A stretch of DNA of 64,000 bases from Epiperipatus broadwayi (lineage: Eukaryota; Onychophora; Udeonychophora; Euonychophora; Peripatidae), in assembly GCA_028023455.1 (NCBI GenBank), contig JAQFVV010000012.1, positions 14,894,364 to 14,958,363 of the forward strand, written 5' to 3'. The notes below the pieces were generated by a model. It saw nothing but the letters and a program-made list of their open reading frames with translations, was not told the DNA's origin and searched no databases. Shown here one piece after another: positions 44,043-55,607 of this stretch (position 1 is its first letter; each line of letters starts with the position of its first letter). Both the position numbers and the translations under genes were made by a program.

Positions 44043-44184
44043 AAATTGAAAGAATTGGTAAATGAGTTTAATTGTTTTGATCCTTCTATAACATATGTGG
44101 TAGAAGAAAGGGGGTTAGATTTTGTTAAAGTACAAATTTTAGATCTATTGGTGATTAGAAATGTAAAGACTAATTGTTTGGTAT
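44043..44184 (+). pseudogene. Penelope copy 2 RT, continuation before the LTR insertion
   Basis: Reads ELVNEFNCFDPSITYVVEER then GLDFVKVQILDLLVIRNVKT NCL, the part of the RT after the YxDD-like region in Penelope-like elements. Cut at 44184 by the LTR element within TTTGGTAT. Confidence 0.7.
44181..44184. repeat. Left GTAT target duplication
   Basis: GTAT repeated at 53015-53018; one copy in the uninterrupted Penelope copy 1. Confidence 0.8.
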
Positions 44185-47100
44185 TGTACTGGTCTGTTTT
44201 GTATGTTTATATAACAAGATCTAGGCAAAATTACCTCAAGTTCAATCATGCGCAAGATACATAGGTCAGGAACACTCATGAACTTTGCCCTATTTATCTA
44301 TTTTCTCAATCTACCAACTTATGAGCAACAATCCCGATGATACCCAATATATATCTTTCTCAGCTGGCATCGCAAACCAGAGAAACAAAAAGACTCTATT
44401 TGGAAATGGACACTACGGTGAAACCCTTATCATAATAATAATCATAAGTTTTAACATGTCAAAAGATCATAACTTCTCACGTTATTTTTACATATAAGAT
44501 TAGCAGGATCTTATCATCTAGTCATAGTGAGTATAGTTTGTTTAATCAAGATATATTTATCTCCAAAGACTTAGTTATATATATATTTCTAATTTAATAA
44601 CATAATTAAAACAAAGCATTAATAATTGATTACAATAATTCTCCATTGATTATCATTAGCCTCTTTACATTTTATTTATATGCATAAAAATTCTCTTATA
44701 CAATTTAAGAAATCATAGATACATTCATTGGTGTGTTATTTTAATGTGGGTCGATTTATATGCCAATAACTTACTGATTACATTATGGAAATACAAGTTG
44801 AATAGCGCTATAATATAAAGAGATTTAAGATTCATTGATCCACCCTAGTGAGAAATGGTAGCACTTGATCGAATTTAACTAGCAATTATTATTTAGTTTT
44901 ATTATAACTTAAATAATTCTTACTTGTAATAATAACTGGAATAATTAAGATCAGCTTATGCTGAGCAAAAAGTGTGCATGGGAGAGTTCATTTGAATACA
45001 ATAAACTGTGTCGTAGAATGATGCACACACGAGAATATTAATAACTGATAAAGAAATATGTTTAGTAAGATCATAATATTACGGCTGATGGATATTCATA
45101 GGTTTGTATTTAAAACTAGAAATAAAGAGTGGTGCGAGCATGATGGCATATTTATCTGTGATCCCGTCTCGGATCCTAAAAGGTGCTTCATATTTTATAT
45201 GGAAGAAATAGTAACCGATTTCTTTCTGCATATTTAGCAGAGTCAACTCACTGAATGAAGAATAATCCATGGAAGATGCTATGGGACAGCTGTCCTGGAG
45301 TGATCCCATGCAGAGCTACCTCATGCAGCAAAGAAGGTCCCAAGGGGGTTTCACAGCCTTGTTCTCAGACCTGGATATGACAAAATGGGGTTCAGCTTTC
45401 CAATACGCCTGGTGGGATGAAGCACAAATATATAAAAGTAAACAAATGAGCCTGTATGCATGCAACACTTGAAATAACATATATAAAACTTTTAAGAAAA
45501 TTGCTTAACTAATACCTATCTATTTGGAATATCCGACATAATGATATGACCGAATTACTAAACAGTGTTGGATAACTTAACTAAAATGATAGAAATATTA
45601 ATCTACCTTGACTTGATAATCCCATTCCTTTATTACATTAATTTATATATAAATTTCCCACAAACATTAAAACAAAAGGGTGAATATTTGATTATAAGTG
45701 ATTTTAGAACATACTACAAATCATATATAATATTAGATAGTGGTTATTGAAATTTATTTCATAGAATAAAATATTTAATTTTAAATAAGCCCTTTTTTTT
45801 TAAATTAGGAAAAACATTTAGAATTATTTAATTAGAAAGGCAGATTCTTGCTCTGCTATTTGATTATCACATTAAAACATAATTAGCTGGTTTTCTCTTA
45901 AGTTGGCAAACGTCCGCAGTAATGAAAATAACAAAATTTATGTTTTTTAACTAATAATTAATTAACCTCCCTATGGAAAGAGGGGAGGTTTAAGAGAAAG
46001 CGTGAATTTGCTTGTGAGTTTAGGAGGTTATCAGCATATTAATTTAAAAATACAAAATATAAAATACAGCAATAAGTTATCATAAAATATTGTTGCTGTA
46101 CCAAAATGGAATAAAATTTGATTATTATATCATTGAGGCTTAATGATAGGAGAGACATTATTAAAGTTTATATAGAGAGTTGAATACATATGAAAATCAG
46201 ATAAGAAAATTACAAATTATTTTAATTAATATTTGATTTCTGATCTCAAGATCAGCTAGAATTACTTTATCTTAAAAAAAAAATAATTGATTAAAACATT
46301 TTAATTAAAATTTAAATTGGGGAGGGTTTTTGGTTTTTAGGGAGCCGCACGAATTTTTTTCCTTAATCATTAGTAGGGGGTGGCGGTGCCCAAAGGGTTT
46401 CCTAAACTAGATCTAGTTCATAATTCTTGTTTGTCAGGCAGGTAGCATTTCCATTATTTAACTTTCAAGTACATTATTATAGTTAATGGGTAGACAGGTC
46501 CAAGGTGATACCTTTGCAGAAGACGACATTGGAATGGTAGGGAAAGATGGATTTTCCCTCTACTCATGGCACATTGATTTAAAAATTCATCCAGCATGGA
46601 GTAAGTTGGTCATTAGTCCTCAAAAATAGATGTTCCTTTTTTCTTGGCTTTGAATTTAACCCTATTTATACATTTGTTAAATTTGTTATGGAATGCTTTT
46701 AGTTATAGAACCTGAGACAGTTTACATACCTTGAACATCTGCAGTTTGTAGACTGGATGCATGCTTTTGTTTTAATAAGTCAGACAACAATATAGCCTGG
46801 CCAAACATTCCTCCAATGATTGTTTTAAAATCTAATCTTAGATTTTAAAACTAACTTAAAATGGACAAATTTTCCACTAATTGGTATTATATTGTAATTT
46901 TAAAATTATAGTATTTCTAACTTTGCTAATGGGTTTCATACTAATTACTTTAATTATGTTCAAGAACATTTGACAGGATTGCATCATTTTTTTGATCGCC
47001 ATTATTGAAAATAATACTTTTGATATATTTTTAAATATACAATATACTATAACATACATTAATATAATTGTTATTTTATAAGTAATCTCCCATCATCTGT

Positions 47101-47323
47101 TATATATATATCCTTTATGTACATATATGACTAGCTTATATGAAATATTATTTATTTAAGATATTAGTAAATACCTTCATCATGATTATTTTTGAAAAAG
47201 GAGCAAAAAAATTGGGTTAGATAAGTGCATATATCAGCATAGGGATGGAGTTTGAATTTGATTTGGTGATGGGAGATTGGGTAAGGCTGTGAAGCACAAT
47301 CTGAGTCTCAGATTGACACTTCA
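44185..47323 (-). repeat. LTR (left copy, 3139 bp)
   Basis: Aligns over its whole length with 49910-53014. Recognisable shared blocks: GATCCCATGC...AGCTA, TCAGACCTGGATATGA, AGGAGGTTATC, CAGACAACAATA. It keeps more CpGs than the right copy (for example near 45135-45175). A palindrome GGACAGCTGTCC lies at 45288. TATATAAAAG at about 45428 reads like a TATA box on the plus strand. Frames such as 45269-45472 are probably chance. Confidence 0.88.
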
Positions 47324-47331
47324 TTTTCCCT
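47324..47331 (-). other. Putative polypurine tract of the nested LTR element
   Basis: On the minus strand AGGGAAAA abuts the LTR start TGAAGTG. Supports a minus-strand orientation. Confidence 0.45.
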
Positions 47332-47691
47332 GACTTAAAGTAAGGAGAAAAAAAAATTTAAAAAAAATCTACTTTATGTTTCAATGACAAAAGAACAACC
47401 TGGTTTGAACTGAGGCCACATGTCTGTAACAAAAAAAAATATCTGACCTAATGTCAACTATTCTTAAACTCTTTTGTATTTTTCCCCTTGCTTCTGACAT
47501 TTTGCAAATGTTCAAAAAAATGTATATATCCTGAATGTAATGAAAATTTTTTTTTAAATTATCCTTGTATATTATAATCATTATAAGCATGGTCAAAACT
47601 CATTAATCATTTTACTTGTCTGTCTTTTATTTACTTTTTTGTATACTGTCCATCCAGCTTTATCTAGTCTTTTTCTTGATCTGAAGGTACA

Positions 47692-48838
47692 TCAATTATC
47701 CTTGCCATTCAAATGGCTTAGGATGAGATGCCCATAGTCTACTGATGTAAGGAAGGGAGTCATGTTTTCCACATCAGTAATTTTCTGCAGCAAAGGTAGT
47801 ATATTGTACCTAATAATTCTCATAATACTTTCAATAAAGCTCTCAAAAATATTGAGTTTAAAAGACTCATCTGAGGCTTGGAGAAAGTCTTCAAGTTTGG
47901 TTTCCAAGTTATAAAAACTGTTGCTATTAAGCATATAACTAAAGTTACCTTCAAGAGCTTTAACAAGGGGGATATTCAAATTTTTAGAAGAGTCAATAGT
48001 ACCTCTGGGTACTAATCCCAATTGCTTAGAGCTCTCATCTTATATCTTTTTGACCTGTGCTGAAGATAACACTTCATCTAGCCTCAAAATCTGGTAAACC
48101 AATATCCCTGAAGAGAGATTTTCTTCAAGTTGAAATTTCTTCACTTTCTCTTTCACATCTTCCAGAGTCTTTTCTTCTTTGTATTTTTCATACACTTCGA
48201 TGACTTCATTCATTTCAGGAATGGCAATATTAATATTTGATGCCATTAAAGATTTTTCAGAAGTATTAACCTTTCCATCAGCTTTGTTATTTACATTTAT
48301 ATTATTCAGTTGCTCTATTTTCAAGGGAAATTTTGTTTTGTTTTTCACGTGGTTCACTTTGTGACATGACTGGTATTACGGCAGCTGACAATTCTGTATT
48401 TTTCTTCTCATCTTCTTTAACTTCCTCAACAATTTTATGTTCAGAGACATTTTCACTTTCCAGCTATCTTCTTCCATTCTGCTTTCTTCACTTTCAGCAA
48501 TTGTATCATCGCTTTCAGAGACATTATTTGAAGAACTAATCTTGTTATTTGACTGCTCTAAATTTCTGTTCATTTTTAGCTCCTCTTCTTTTTATGTTCT
48601 TTCTATTGCTTCAGTGTCTCCTCTAAACACTTGTCTCATTAGTCTGATCAATTCCTGCTGCAGGTGGAGCATTGTCTATTAGTATCAGACCCATTTCTAC
48701 CATTCTTGGTCCCAATATCTCCTTCAGTTCCTCTATCACTTTGTTTGAGCTAGGTGTCCCCAGAGGGTTAATCTCACTCAGTGCTTTTTGGTTGTCATTT
48801 TGCTTTTGTTCAGTCTTATTTTCATCCTTGTTTTTCAT
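47692..48838 (-). pseudogene. Gag-like or orphan ORF of the nested LTR element
   Basis: The first frame (48838-48623) starts MKNKDENKTEQKQNDNQKAL. The second frame runs from an ATG at 48672 to 47692 with only three in-frame stops (about 48595, 48373, 48037), so about 325 codons are nearly open; one frameshift joins the two. The N-terminal part is rich in Lys, Glu, Asn and Ser; the middle is coiled-coil-like (LEDVKEKVKKFQLEENL); the C-terminal third is more hydrophobic and ordered (FIESIMRIIRYNILPLLQKI). I recognise no family and no zinc knuckle. By position, between LTR leader and purine tract, it would be gag. Confidence 0.6.
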
Positions 48839-49909
48839 TATCTAATGATCCATTCTGCTCTTTATACTTTATTCTGGAAAGTAACAAAAAATATATAATT
48901 ATTAATTCTATGACTTCTTTTTTCTCTTTTTTTATCTATGGAGTAACACACCTTCCCCCCCATTCTCCCCATTGTCTCCTACTTCTCATCATACTCCTCC
49001 ATTTCCATAACCCAGTCTATACTCATTTTTTTTATTTCATTATGACACTATAACTGACTTTTACTTTTGAATTTCTCAACTATTCTAATTCTAAATTTTA
49101 TCTATCAAAATATTTTTCTATTACTATTATCTAACCTTTCCTTTGTCTTTTCTTCCTGGTTTTTTGCTTTGGTTGTTCTTCTGTACCTGAAACGATTTGT
49201 TTATTATAATTATTTCACATAAATACATATGGTATATAATGTCTAGAGAGAAACTCTCTATATAACTCATTTCTTAAATTTGAATCATTGTTTCTGGCAT
49301 TTTATTTTTATTCAATGTACCACCTGTTGGCAAAATTTTTATTTATTTTGAGCACTATGCCAATGAGGTAAGACTATTATTACACTGTAGTTTTGTGTTT
49401 TTATATCCTTTACATTATATTTGACTAGTTGATCTGCTTTTACATCATTATATACTCTTATCTATACATCTTTTTATTTATTGAGGCTGCACCACAAGTG
49501 TCAGGTTTACAATACAATAAAAAATCGTCATTATTCTTTGGAGCACAAATTTTTATATTTCATTATGGGTGTGAAAAGTATTCAAAGCTGCCACAACTTT
49601 TCTCTCACAAACCTGGAAAAATTACATATACATTTGAACAATATTCATGATAAAAAAATTATACATATATGCTTGACATTATTCATGGAAAGCAAAATTA
49701 TATATATATAGACTACTGACTTGTTCAGGGTGTGTACAATAATCAAAGGCCACATGAATTGGGTGTCCAAACCCAGGAAAAAAAATACATACATACTAGG
49801 TATTATTCAGGAAAACATTATATATACTCAACACTATATCATCTCTCAGGTACGAAAGTTTATAGTATTAAAGCCCTACATTGATATGCCAAACCCGGGA
49901 AAAAAACCC
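48839..49909 (-). other. Leader region of the nested LTR element
   Basis: About 1.07 kb without coding signal. Three imperfect copies of CAAACCC-GGAAAAA occur near 49610, 49758 and 49892, and ATTATTCA-GGAAA blocks repeat between them. The sequence next to the LTR (on the minus strand GGGTTTTTTTCCCGGGTTTGG) is not a clear primer-binding site. Confidence 0.45.
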
Positions 49910-52900
49910 TGTACCGGTTGGTTTTGTATGTTCATATAACAAGATCTAGAATCTAGGCAAAAGTACCTCAAGTCCAATCATGCGCGAGATACACAGGTCA
50001 GAAACACTCATGAACTTTGCCCTATTTTCCTGATCTGCCAACTTATGAGCAACATTCCCAATGATATCCAATCTATTTTTATCTTTCTCTGCTGGCATCG
50101 CAAAGTGGAGAAACAAAGAGATTCTATTTGGAAATGGATACTATGGTGAAACTCTTATCATAATAATAATCACAAGTTTTAACATGTCAAAAGATCGTAA
50201 CTTCTCATAGCGGGATCTCATTATCTAGTCATAGTGAGTATAGTTTGTTTAATCAAGATACAATAGTTATTAAATAAAGAAAACAATAATTCCAAAGACT
50301 TAGTTATATATATAAATATTTCTAATTTAATAACGTAATTAAAACAAAGTATTAATAAGTTGATTACAATAATTCTCCATTGATTATCATTAGCCTCTTT
50401 ACATTTTATTTATATGCCAATAACTGACTGATTACATTGTGGAAATACAAGTTGAATAGCACTACAATATAAATAGATTGAAGATTTATTGACCCACCCT
50501 AGTGAGAAATGGTAGCACTTGATCGAATTTAATTAGAAAGTATTATTTAGGGTTATAAGTTTACATAATTATTACTAACATTAATAACTGGAATAATTAA
50601 GATCAGCTTATGTTGAGCAAGAAATTGTGGGAGAGTTCATTTGAAAACAATAAACTGTGTTCCAGAATGGCACACACATGAGAATATTAATAACTGATAA
50701 AGAAATTTGTTTAGTAAGATCATAACATTACAGCTGATGGATATTCATAGGTTTGTATTTAAAATTAAAAATAAAGAGCAGTGCAAACATGATGGTGTAT
50801 TTATATATGATCCAGGCTCGGATTCTTAAAGCTGCTTCATATTTTATATAAAAGAAATAGTGACCGATTTCTTTCAGTGTCTTTAGCAGAATAGGCTCAC
50901 TGAATGAAGAATGATCTGGTGGGAGATACTATGGGCCAGCAGTCCCAAAGTGATCCCATGCGTAGCTATGATGAATAAGGTTCCAATGAGGTTTCATAGC
51001 CTTATTCTCAGACCTGGATATGATGAAACAGTGTTCAGCTTTCCAATATGCCTGCTGGGATGAAGCACAAATATATAAAAGTAAATGAAGGAGCTTATAT
51101 GCATGCAATGCTTGGAACAATATATGTAAAACTTTTAATAAAATTACTTAACCAATACCTATCTATTTGGAATATCTGGCATAATGGTATGATCGAATTA
51201 CTAAACAGTGTTGGATAACTTAACTAAAATGATAGAAATGTTAATTTACCTTGACTTGAGAATCCCCTTCCTTTATTACATTAATTTATAAATAAACTTC
51301 CCACAAACATTAAAACAAAAGGTGAATATTCGATTATAAGTGCTTTTAAAACATACTACAAATAGTCATATATAATGTTAGGTGGTGGTTATTGAAATTT
51401 CATAAAGAAATATTTAATTTTAAATAAACATATTTTATGATTTTAGAACTAGTGCTATTATTTTTAAATTAGGAAAAAACATTTCTTAGAATTATTTAAT
51501 TAGAAAGGCACATATCTGCTCTGCTATTGGATTATCACATTAAAACATAATTGACTGGTTTTCTTCCAAGCTGACAAGCGTCCACTGTAATGAAAATAAC
51601 AAAATGTTTTTAACTAGCAATTAATTAACCTCACTACAAAAAGAGGGGAGGGTTAAGAGAGAGAGAACAAACTTGCTTGTGAATTTAGGAGGTTATCGGC
51701 ATATTAACTTAAAAATACAAAATATAGTAATAAGTTATCATAAAATATTATTGCTGCACCAAAATGGAATAAGAAAATATTATTACATCATTGAGGCTTA
51801 ATAATAGGAGAGATATTATTAAAGAGTTTATATAGAGAGTTGAATATATATGAAAATCAGATAAGAAAATTACAAGTTATTTTAAATAATATTTGATTTC
51901 TGATCTTAAGATCAGCTAGAATTACTTTATTTTACATTAAGAAAGTTATTAGTTGAAAACATTTAGATTAAGCTTTAAATTGAAGAAGGTTTATGGATAT
52001 TAGGTAGGGGCATGAATTCATGATCTTAATCATTAATGGAAATCCTCAGTGAATTGCAGCATCCATAAGGTTTCATAGACTAGATCTAGTTTATAATTCT
52101 TGTTTGTCAGGCTGGTAGCATTTCCATCATTTAACTTTCAAGTACATTATTATAGTTCAGGGGTATACAGGTCCAAGGCAATACCTTTGCAGAAGATGGC
52201 ATTGGAATGGTAGGGAAAGTTGGATTTTTCCTCTACTCATGGCACATTGATTTAAAAATTCGTCCAGCATGGAGTAAATTGGCATTGCTCTTCAAAAATA
52301 ATGTTCCCTTTTTTCTTGCCTTCAATTTTAACCCTATTTATACGTTTGTTAAATTTGTTATGGAATGCTTTTAGTTATAGAACCTGAGGCAATTTACATG
52401 CCTTGGCCATCTGCAATTTGCAGACCGGATGCACTGTTTATTTTAATAAGTCAGACAACAATACAACCCAGCCAAACATTCTTTGAAGGATTGTTTTAAA
52501 ATCTAATCTTAGCTTTTAAAACTAACTTAATATGGACAAATGTTCCACTAATGGGTACTATATTTTTAAAATTATAATATTTCTAAATTTGCTAATGGGT
52601 TTCCTGCTAATTACTTTTTATGTTTGAGAACATTCGACAGGACTGCATTATTTTTTTGACTGCCCTTACTGAAAATAAATAATATTTTTGGTATATTTTT
52701 AAATATATGATATATTATAACATACACTAATATAATTATTATTTTATAAGTAACCCCCCATCATCTGTTTTATATATATATGTGTGTGTGTGTGTATCCT
52801 TTACACACATATATGACTTTAGATTATATAAAATATTATTTATTTATTTAAGATATTAAGTAAATAGCTTCATCATGATTATTTTGAAAGAAAAGCAAAA

Positions 52901-53014
52901 AAATTGGATTAGATATGTGTGTATATCAGGTTAGAGGTGGAGTTTGAATTTGATTTGGTGGTGGGAGATTGGGTAAGGCTGTGAAACACAATCTGATTCA
53001 GATGGACCACTTCA
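49910..53014 (-). repeat. LTR (right copy, 3105 bp)
   Basis: Direct repeat of 44185-47323 with scattered substitutions and small indels; many CpGs of the left copy read TG or CA here. It includes a TA/TG microsatellite (52768-52795) that the left copy lacks. Confidence 0.88.
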
Positions 53015-53806
53015 GTATGTAGTCATTATGTTAAGAGTAAGGAGTTAAGATCTATAATTAAATCTGATGGATATCAGATTAAATAATTAGTGGGATAGCT
53101 TTGTTTCAGAAAGATCAATTTTATAAAAATTATTTGAGTGTTGGCTACTCTGATAAATTTGTTAAAAGTATTTTATTTAATAGTAATATTTGTAATGATG
53201 TAAAGGATAAAGAAAAATATGATTTTATTTCTTTGCCATTTAAATTATCTTCCTATAAAATTGTAGAGAAAAATAGTAATTTGTTTGGAAATAAGAAAAT
53301 TGGTTGGAAAAGCAGTATTTCTTTGAATAATTTATTAAATAATACAAAGGAAATTTTTGATAGGAAGACTATTCTTGGAGTAGTGTATATTATCTGTTGT
53401 TTTTGTAAGAAGGTCAGAGCAATTTGTACTTAAATGAAAGAATAAAGGTACATAAAAGTAGGGTTAGAAATAAATATCTTAGTTCTGCTTTGTATATCCA
53501 TGAAAAAGATGCAAGCCACATATTAATTTTGATGAAGCTAAGCTTCTTTGGGAGAAATGAAATAAAAAGAATTACAAAATCTTTATTATTAAAAATTTAT
53601 ATTCTGAAGCAATTAACTTATTTAAAAATTCTTTTAATATTAAGGATGTATGGGAAGTAAGTGGAATTGTGGGTAATGTTTAATTTAAATATGTTATTTT
53701 GTAGTTTTTTACACCTGAGAAGTCTGCTTGTAACAGTGAAACATTGGTAGTGTTTTAGAGTTTATTTTCTTGGCTAGTCTGGTTCAGTTGTGAATTTGGT
53801 ATAATT
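53015..53806 (+). pseudogene. Penelope copy 2, right part: RT end and GIY-YIG-like domain
   Basis: Resumes in the frame context lost at 44184. The frame 53101-53433 reads GYSDKFVKSILFNSN and VVYIICCFCKKVR, and 53424-53660 reads VHKSRVRNKYLSSALYIHEK then EIKRITKSLLLK. These match copy 1 in order. VYIICC is the GIY side and SRVRNKYLSSALYIHEK the conserved Arg and Glu/His part. The tail (53640-53806) matches the pseudo-LTR. About 50 bp is missing after 53050 relative to copy 1. Confidence 0.8.
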
Positions 53807-53807
53807 T

Positions 53808-54285
53808 TGATATTAACAATTTATATAAAGCATAGATACTTGCATACCTGAAGGCATTTCTCAAATAATAATAAAGATCAGTGTGATCTGTTTATATTAT
53901 AGATATGATTTGCACATTTGGATGCAAGTCTCTCCATAATATTAGCTATCAATGACAACAGATGATGTCCAGCATCATTGTTGCAAGTACATCTGCATGC
54001 TTGTAGCTTTCATGAACAAGTCTTGCTTGGTTCGTTTCTGTTGACATTGTCTAATGTTATTTATCTATAGTTGCATCCAGTTAGTAGTATTTTTTTTAAT
54101 TGTAACTAGTTAATTAGATTTTCTGATGGAATTCTGTTATGTTTTGCTCTTTAAGAATTTAATTAAGATTGTTTCCTGGATTTATAATTAATCTTTTTGT
54201 GATATTAATTCTTTTATCTATTGCTTCAATCAATAATTTTACTTTTTACTTAATTTAATTAGATTTTAGAACTTTTTATAAAATA
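53808..54285 (-). repeat. LTR fragment of gypsy-2 type
   Basis: Matches 36500-37015 (blocks ACAATTTATATAAAGCATA, GATGTCCAGCATCATTGTTG, TTTCCTGGATTTATAA). It abuts the end of Penelope copy 2. Confidence 0.75.
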
Positions 54286-54393
54286 TTTTGACTTCATTTA
54301 ACAAAATAATTTTATATTTAGATATAATAAACACCTCCACACTTCCCCAATTCTTTTCAAATTCATATAAATAAAGATATAATAAAAGACAAA

Positions 54394-54440
54394 TGACCCC
54401 CAAGATGCATTTCATGCTGAACCAGCAGTTGGCCTAAGTC
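54394..54440 (-). ncRNA. Hammerhead remnant, family B, core deleted
   Basis: On the minus strand GCCAACTGCTGGTTCAGCAT then GAAATGCATCTTGGGGGTCA. Seven bases (ATGATTG) are missing from CTGATGATTGCTGG, so only GAAA, stem III and AUC remain. Confidence 0.5.
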
Positions 54441-55000
54441 ATAGCTTTTATATATTAAAATTATTTTTAAAAATGTTGAATTTAAAATTTCATTAAATTA
54501 ATATATAAAAACATATATAGAATTGGTCATATATATATATGCTTCATGTATATATTTTGCCATGCAGTTATAATACTAAGGCATTTTAAAAAAATAATGT
54601 ATAAAAGAAATTTAATTTACTATGAATAGGCATGTGTGAGAAAAAAAAGGGGGGAGGGGTTCAAGTCAGCAAAGAAAATTTAACTAATTAATTAAAATCA
54701 ACTGATGTTCAAAAGAATTATGAATTAAAATCTAATTTTGGAATTTATATTTTAGTGTATCATTATCATTACAGTAAATGGTGTCAAGAAATGTGTAATT
54801 ACTGTGGGGATTAAATAAAACCAAAGATATTTGGAATTTAAAAGAAAAATGCAATTAGTAAAATTTTGAAATTAAACTTGATCAAGATTATGATCAGTAA
54901 GATTTTTTTTACATAGTAAAGAAAATAATTTTCTCTAAGTTTTAAAATTAATTAATTTGGAAAGCATCTAGATGTCTTTGTTTTGAGGGATATATATATA
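54441..55000. other. AT-rich spacer ending in (TA)n
   Basis: No gene seen. Ends with TATATATATA at 54991-55000, which may be part of a target duplication of the array that follows. Confidence 0.5.
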
Positions 55001-55145
55001 TGATAAACAAAAATGCAAGTTAAAAAACTTGCTAACGCTTGTATTTATGTCCACAGATGGCGTTCTACCAAAAACACCAATCAAGCGTATGTTTTGTTTA
55101 CATAAACGTCAGAGTAGTTAGTATTCACTATCTCTAACTATAATT

Positions 55146-55198
55146 CCACTTTCAGATCATGATTTCAAGCTATTTGCTATCATCAGTGAAAGACAGGA
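55146..55198 (-). ncRNA. Type I hammerhead ribozyme, array unit 1
   Basis: Minus strand: stem I CUUUCA/UGAAAG, core CUGAUGA, stem II AGC/GCU with an AAAUA loop, GAAA, stem III AUC/GAU around AU, cleavage triplet AUC. Beyond an internal loop stem I continues AUUCC/GGAAU. Position 10.1/11.1 is U-U rather than G-C. Confidence 0.75.
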
Positions 55199-55554
55199 AT
55201 AAAGAAACTAGATCTAAATACAAACTCTGAGCATTTATGAAACAATTTCTATTCAGCTTGCAAGCATGAATTTTTTAGACACATAATGTCTTCAAACTCA
55301 GCATAGCAAACCAGATAGCTATATGGGTCTGATCTCAGTTCAGCATCACCACATAGTAGAAGCCTCTGCAATCTATATCATTGCAAGAAAGACCTCAAAG
55401 GTACATTTATGATAAACAAAAATGCAAGTTAAAAAACTTGCTAACGCTTGTATTTATGTCCACAGATGGCGTTCTACCAAAAACACCGATCAAGCATATG
55501 TTTCATTTACATAAACGTCAGAGTAGTTAGTATTCACTATCTCTAACTATAATT

Positions 55555-55607
55555 CCACTTTCAGATCATGATTTCAAGCTATTTGCTATCATCAGTGAAA
55601 GACAGGA
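55555..55607 (-). ncRNA. Type I hammerhead ribozyme, array unit 2
   Basis: Same structure as unit 1, all conserved boxes intact. Confidence 0.75.

Larger units (their letters stand above)
41838..44184 (+). mobile_element. Penelope-like element copy 2, left part
   Basis: Starts with a copy of the 3' tail (41838-42070, pseudo-LTR), then leader, ORF start and RT. It is interrupted at 43818-44042 by a hammerhead-derived foldback and at 44185 by the 8.8-kb LTR element. The rest continues at 53015-53806. Confidence 0.85.
44185..53014 (-). mobile_element. Large non-autonomous LTR element with 3.1-kb LTRs, nested in Penelope copy 2
   Basis: The element starts TGTACTGG and ends CCACTTCA. Two direct repeats (44185-47323 and 49910-53014) flank a 2586-bp interior. 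GTAT occurs just outside both ends (44181-44184, 53015-53018), and the uninterrupted Penelope copy 1 reads TTTGGTATATAGTCG across the site, so the 4-bp duplication and the exact insertion point are confirmed. The interior holds one gag-like ORF on the minus strand and no RT, RNase H or integrase. The minus orientation is chosen from the ORF and from a purine tract next to 47323; it is not certain. Confidence 0.88.

Noticed and set aside
45269-45472. LTR ORF MEDAMGQLSWSDPMQSYL... as a gene
   Set aside because: The right LTR does not keep the frame, and the position inside an LTR makes coding unlikely.
44185-53014. Host segmental duplication
   Set aside because: TG...CA ends, a 4-bp duplication and the empty site in Penelope copy 1 show a single insertion with terminal repeats instead.
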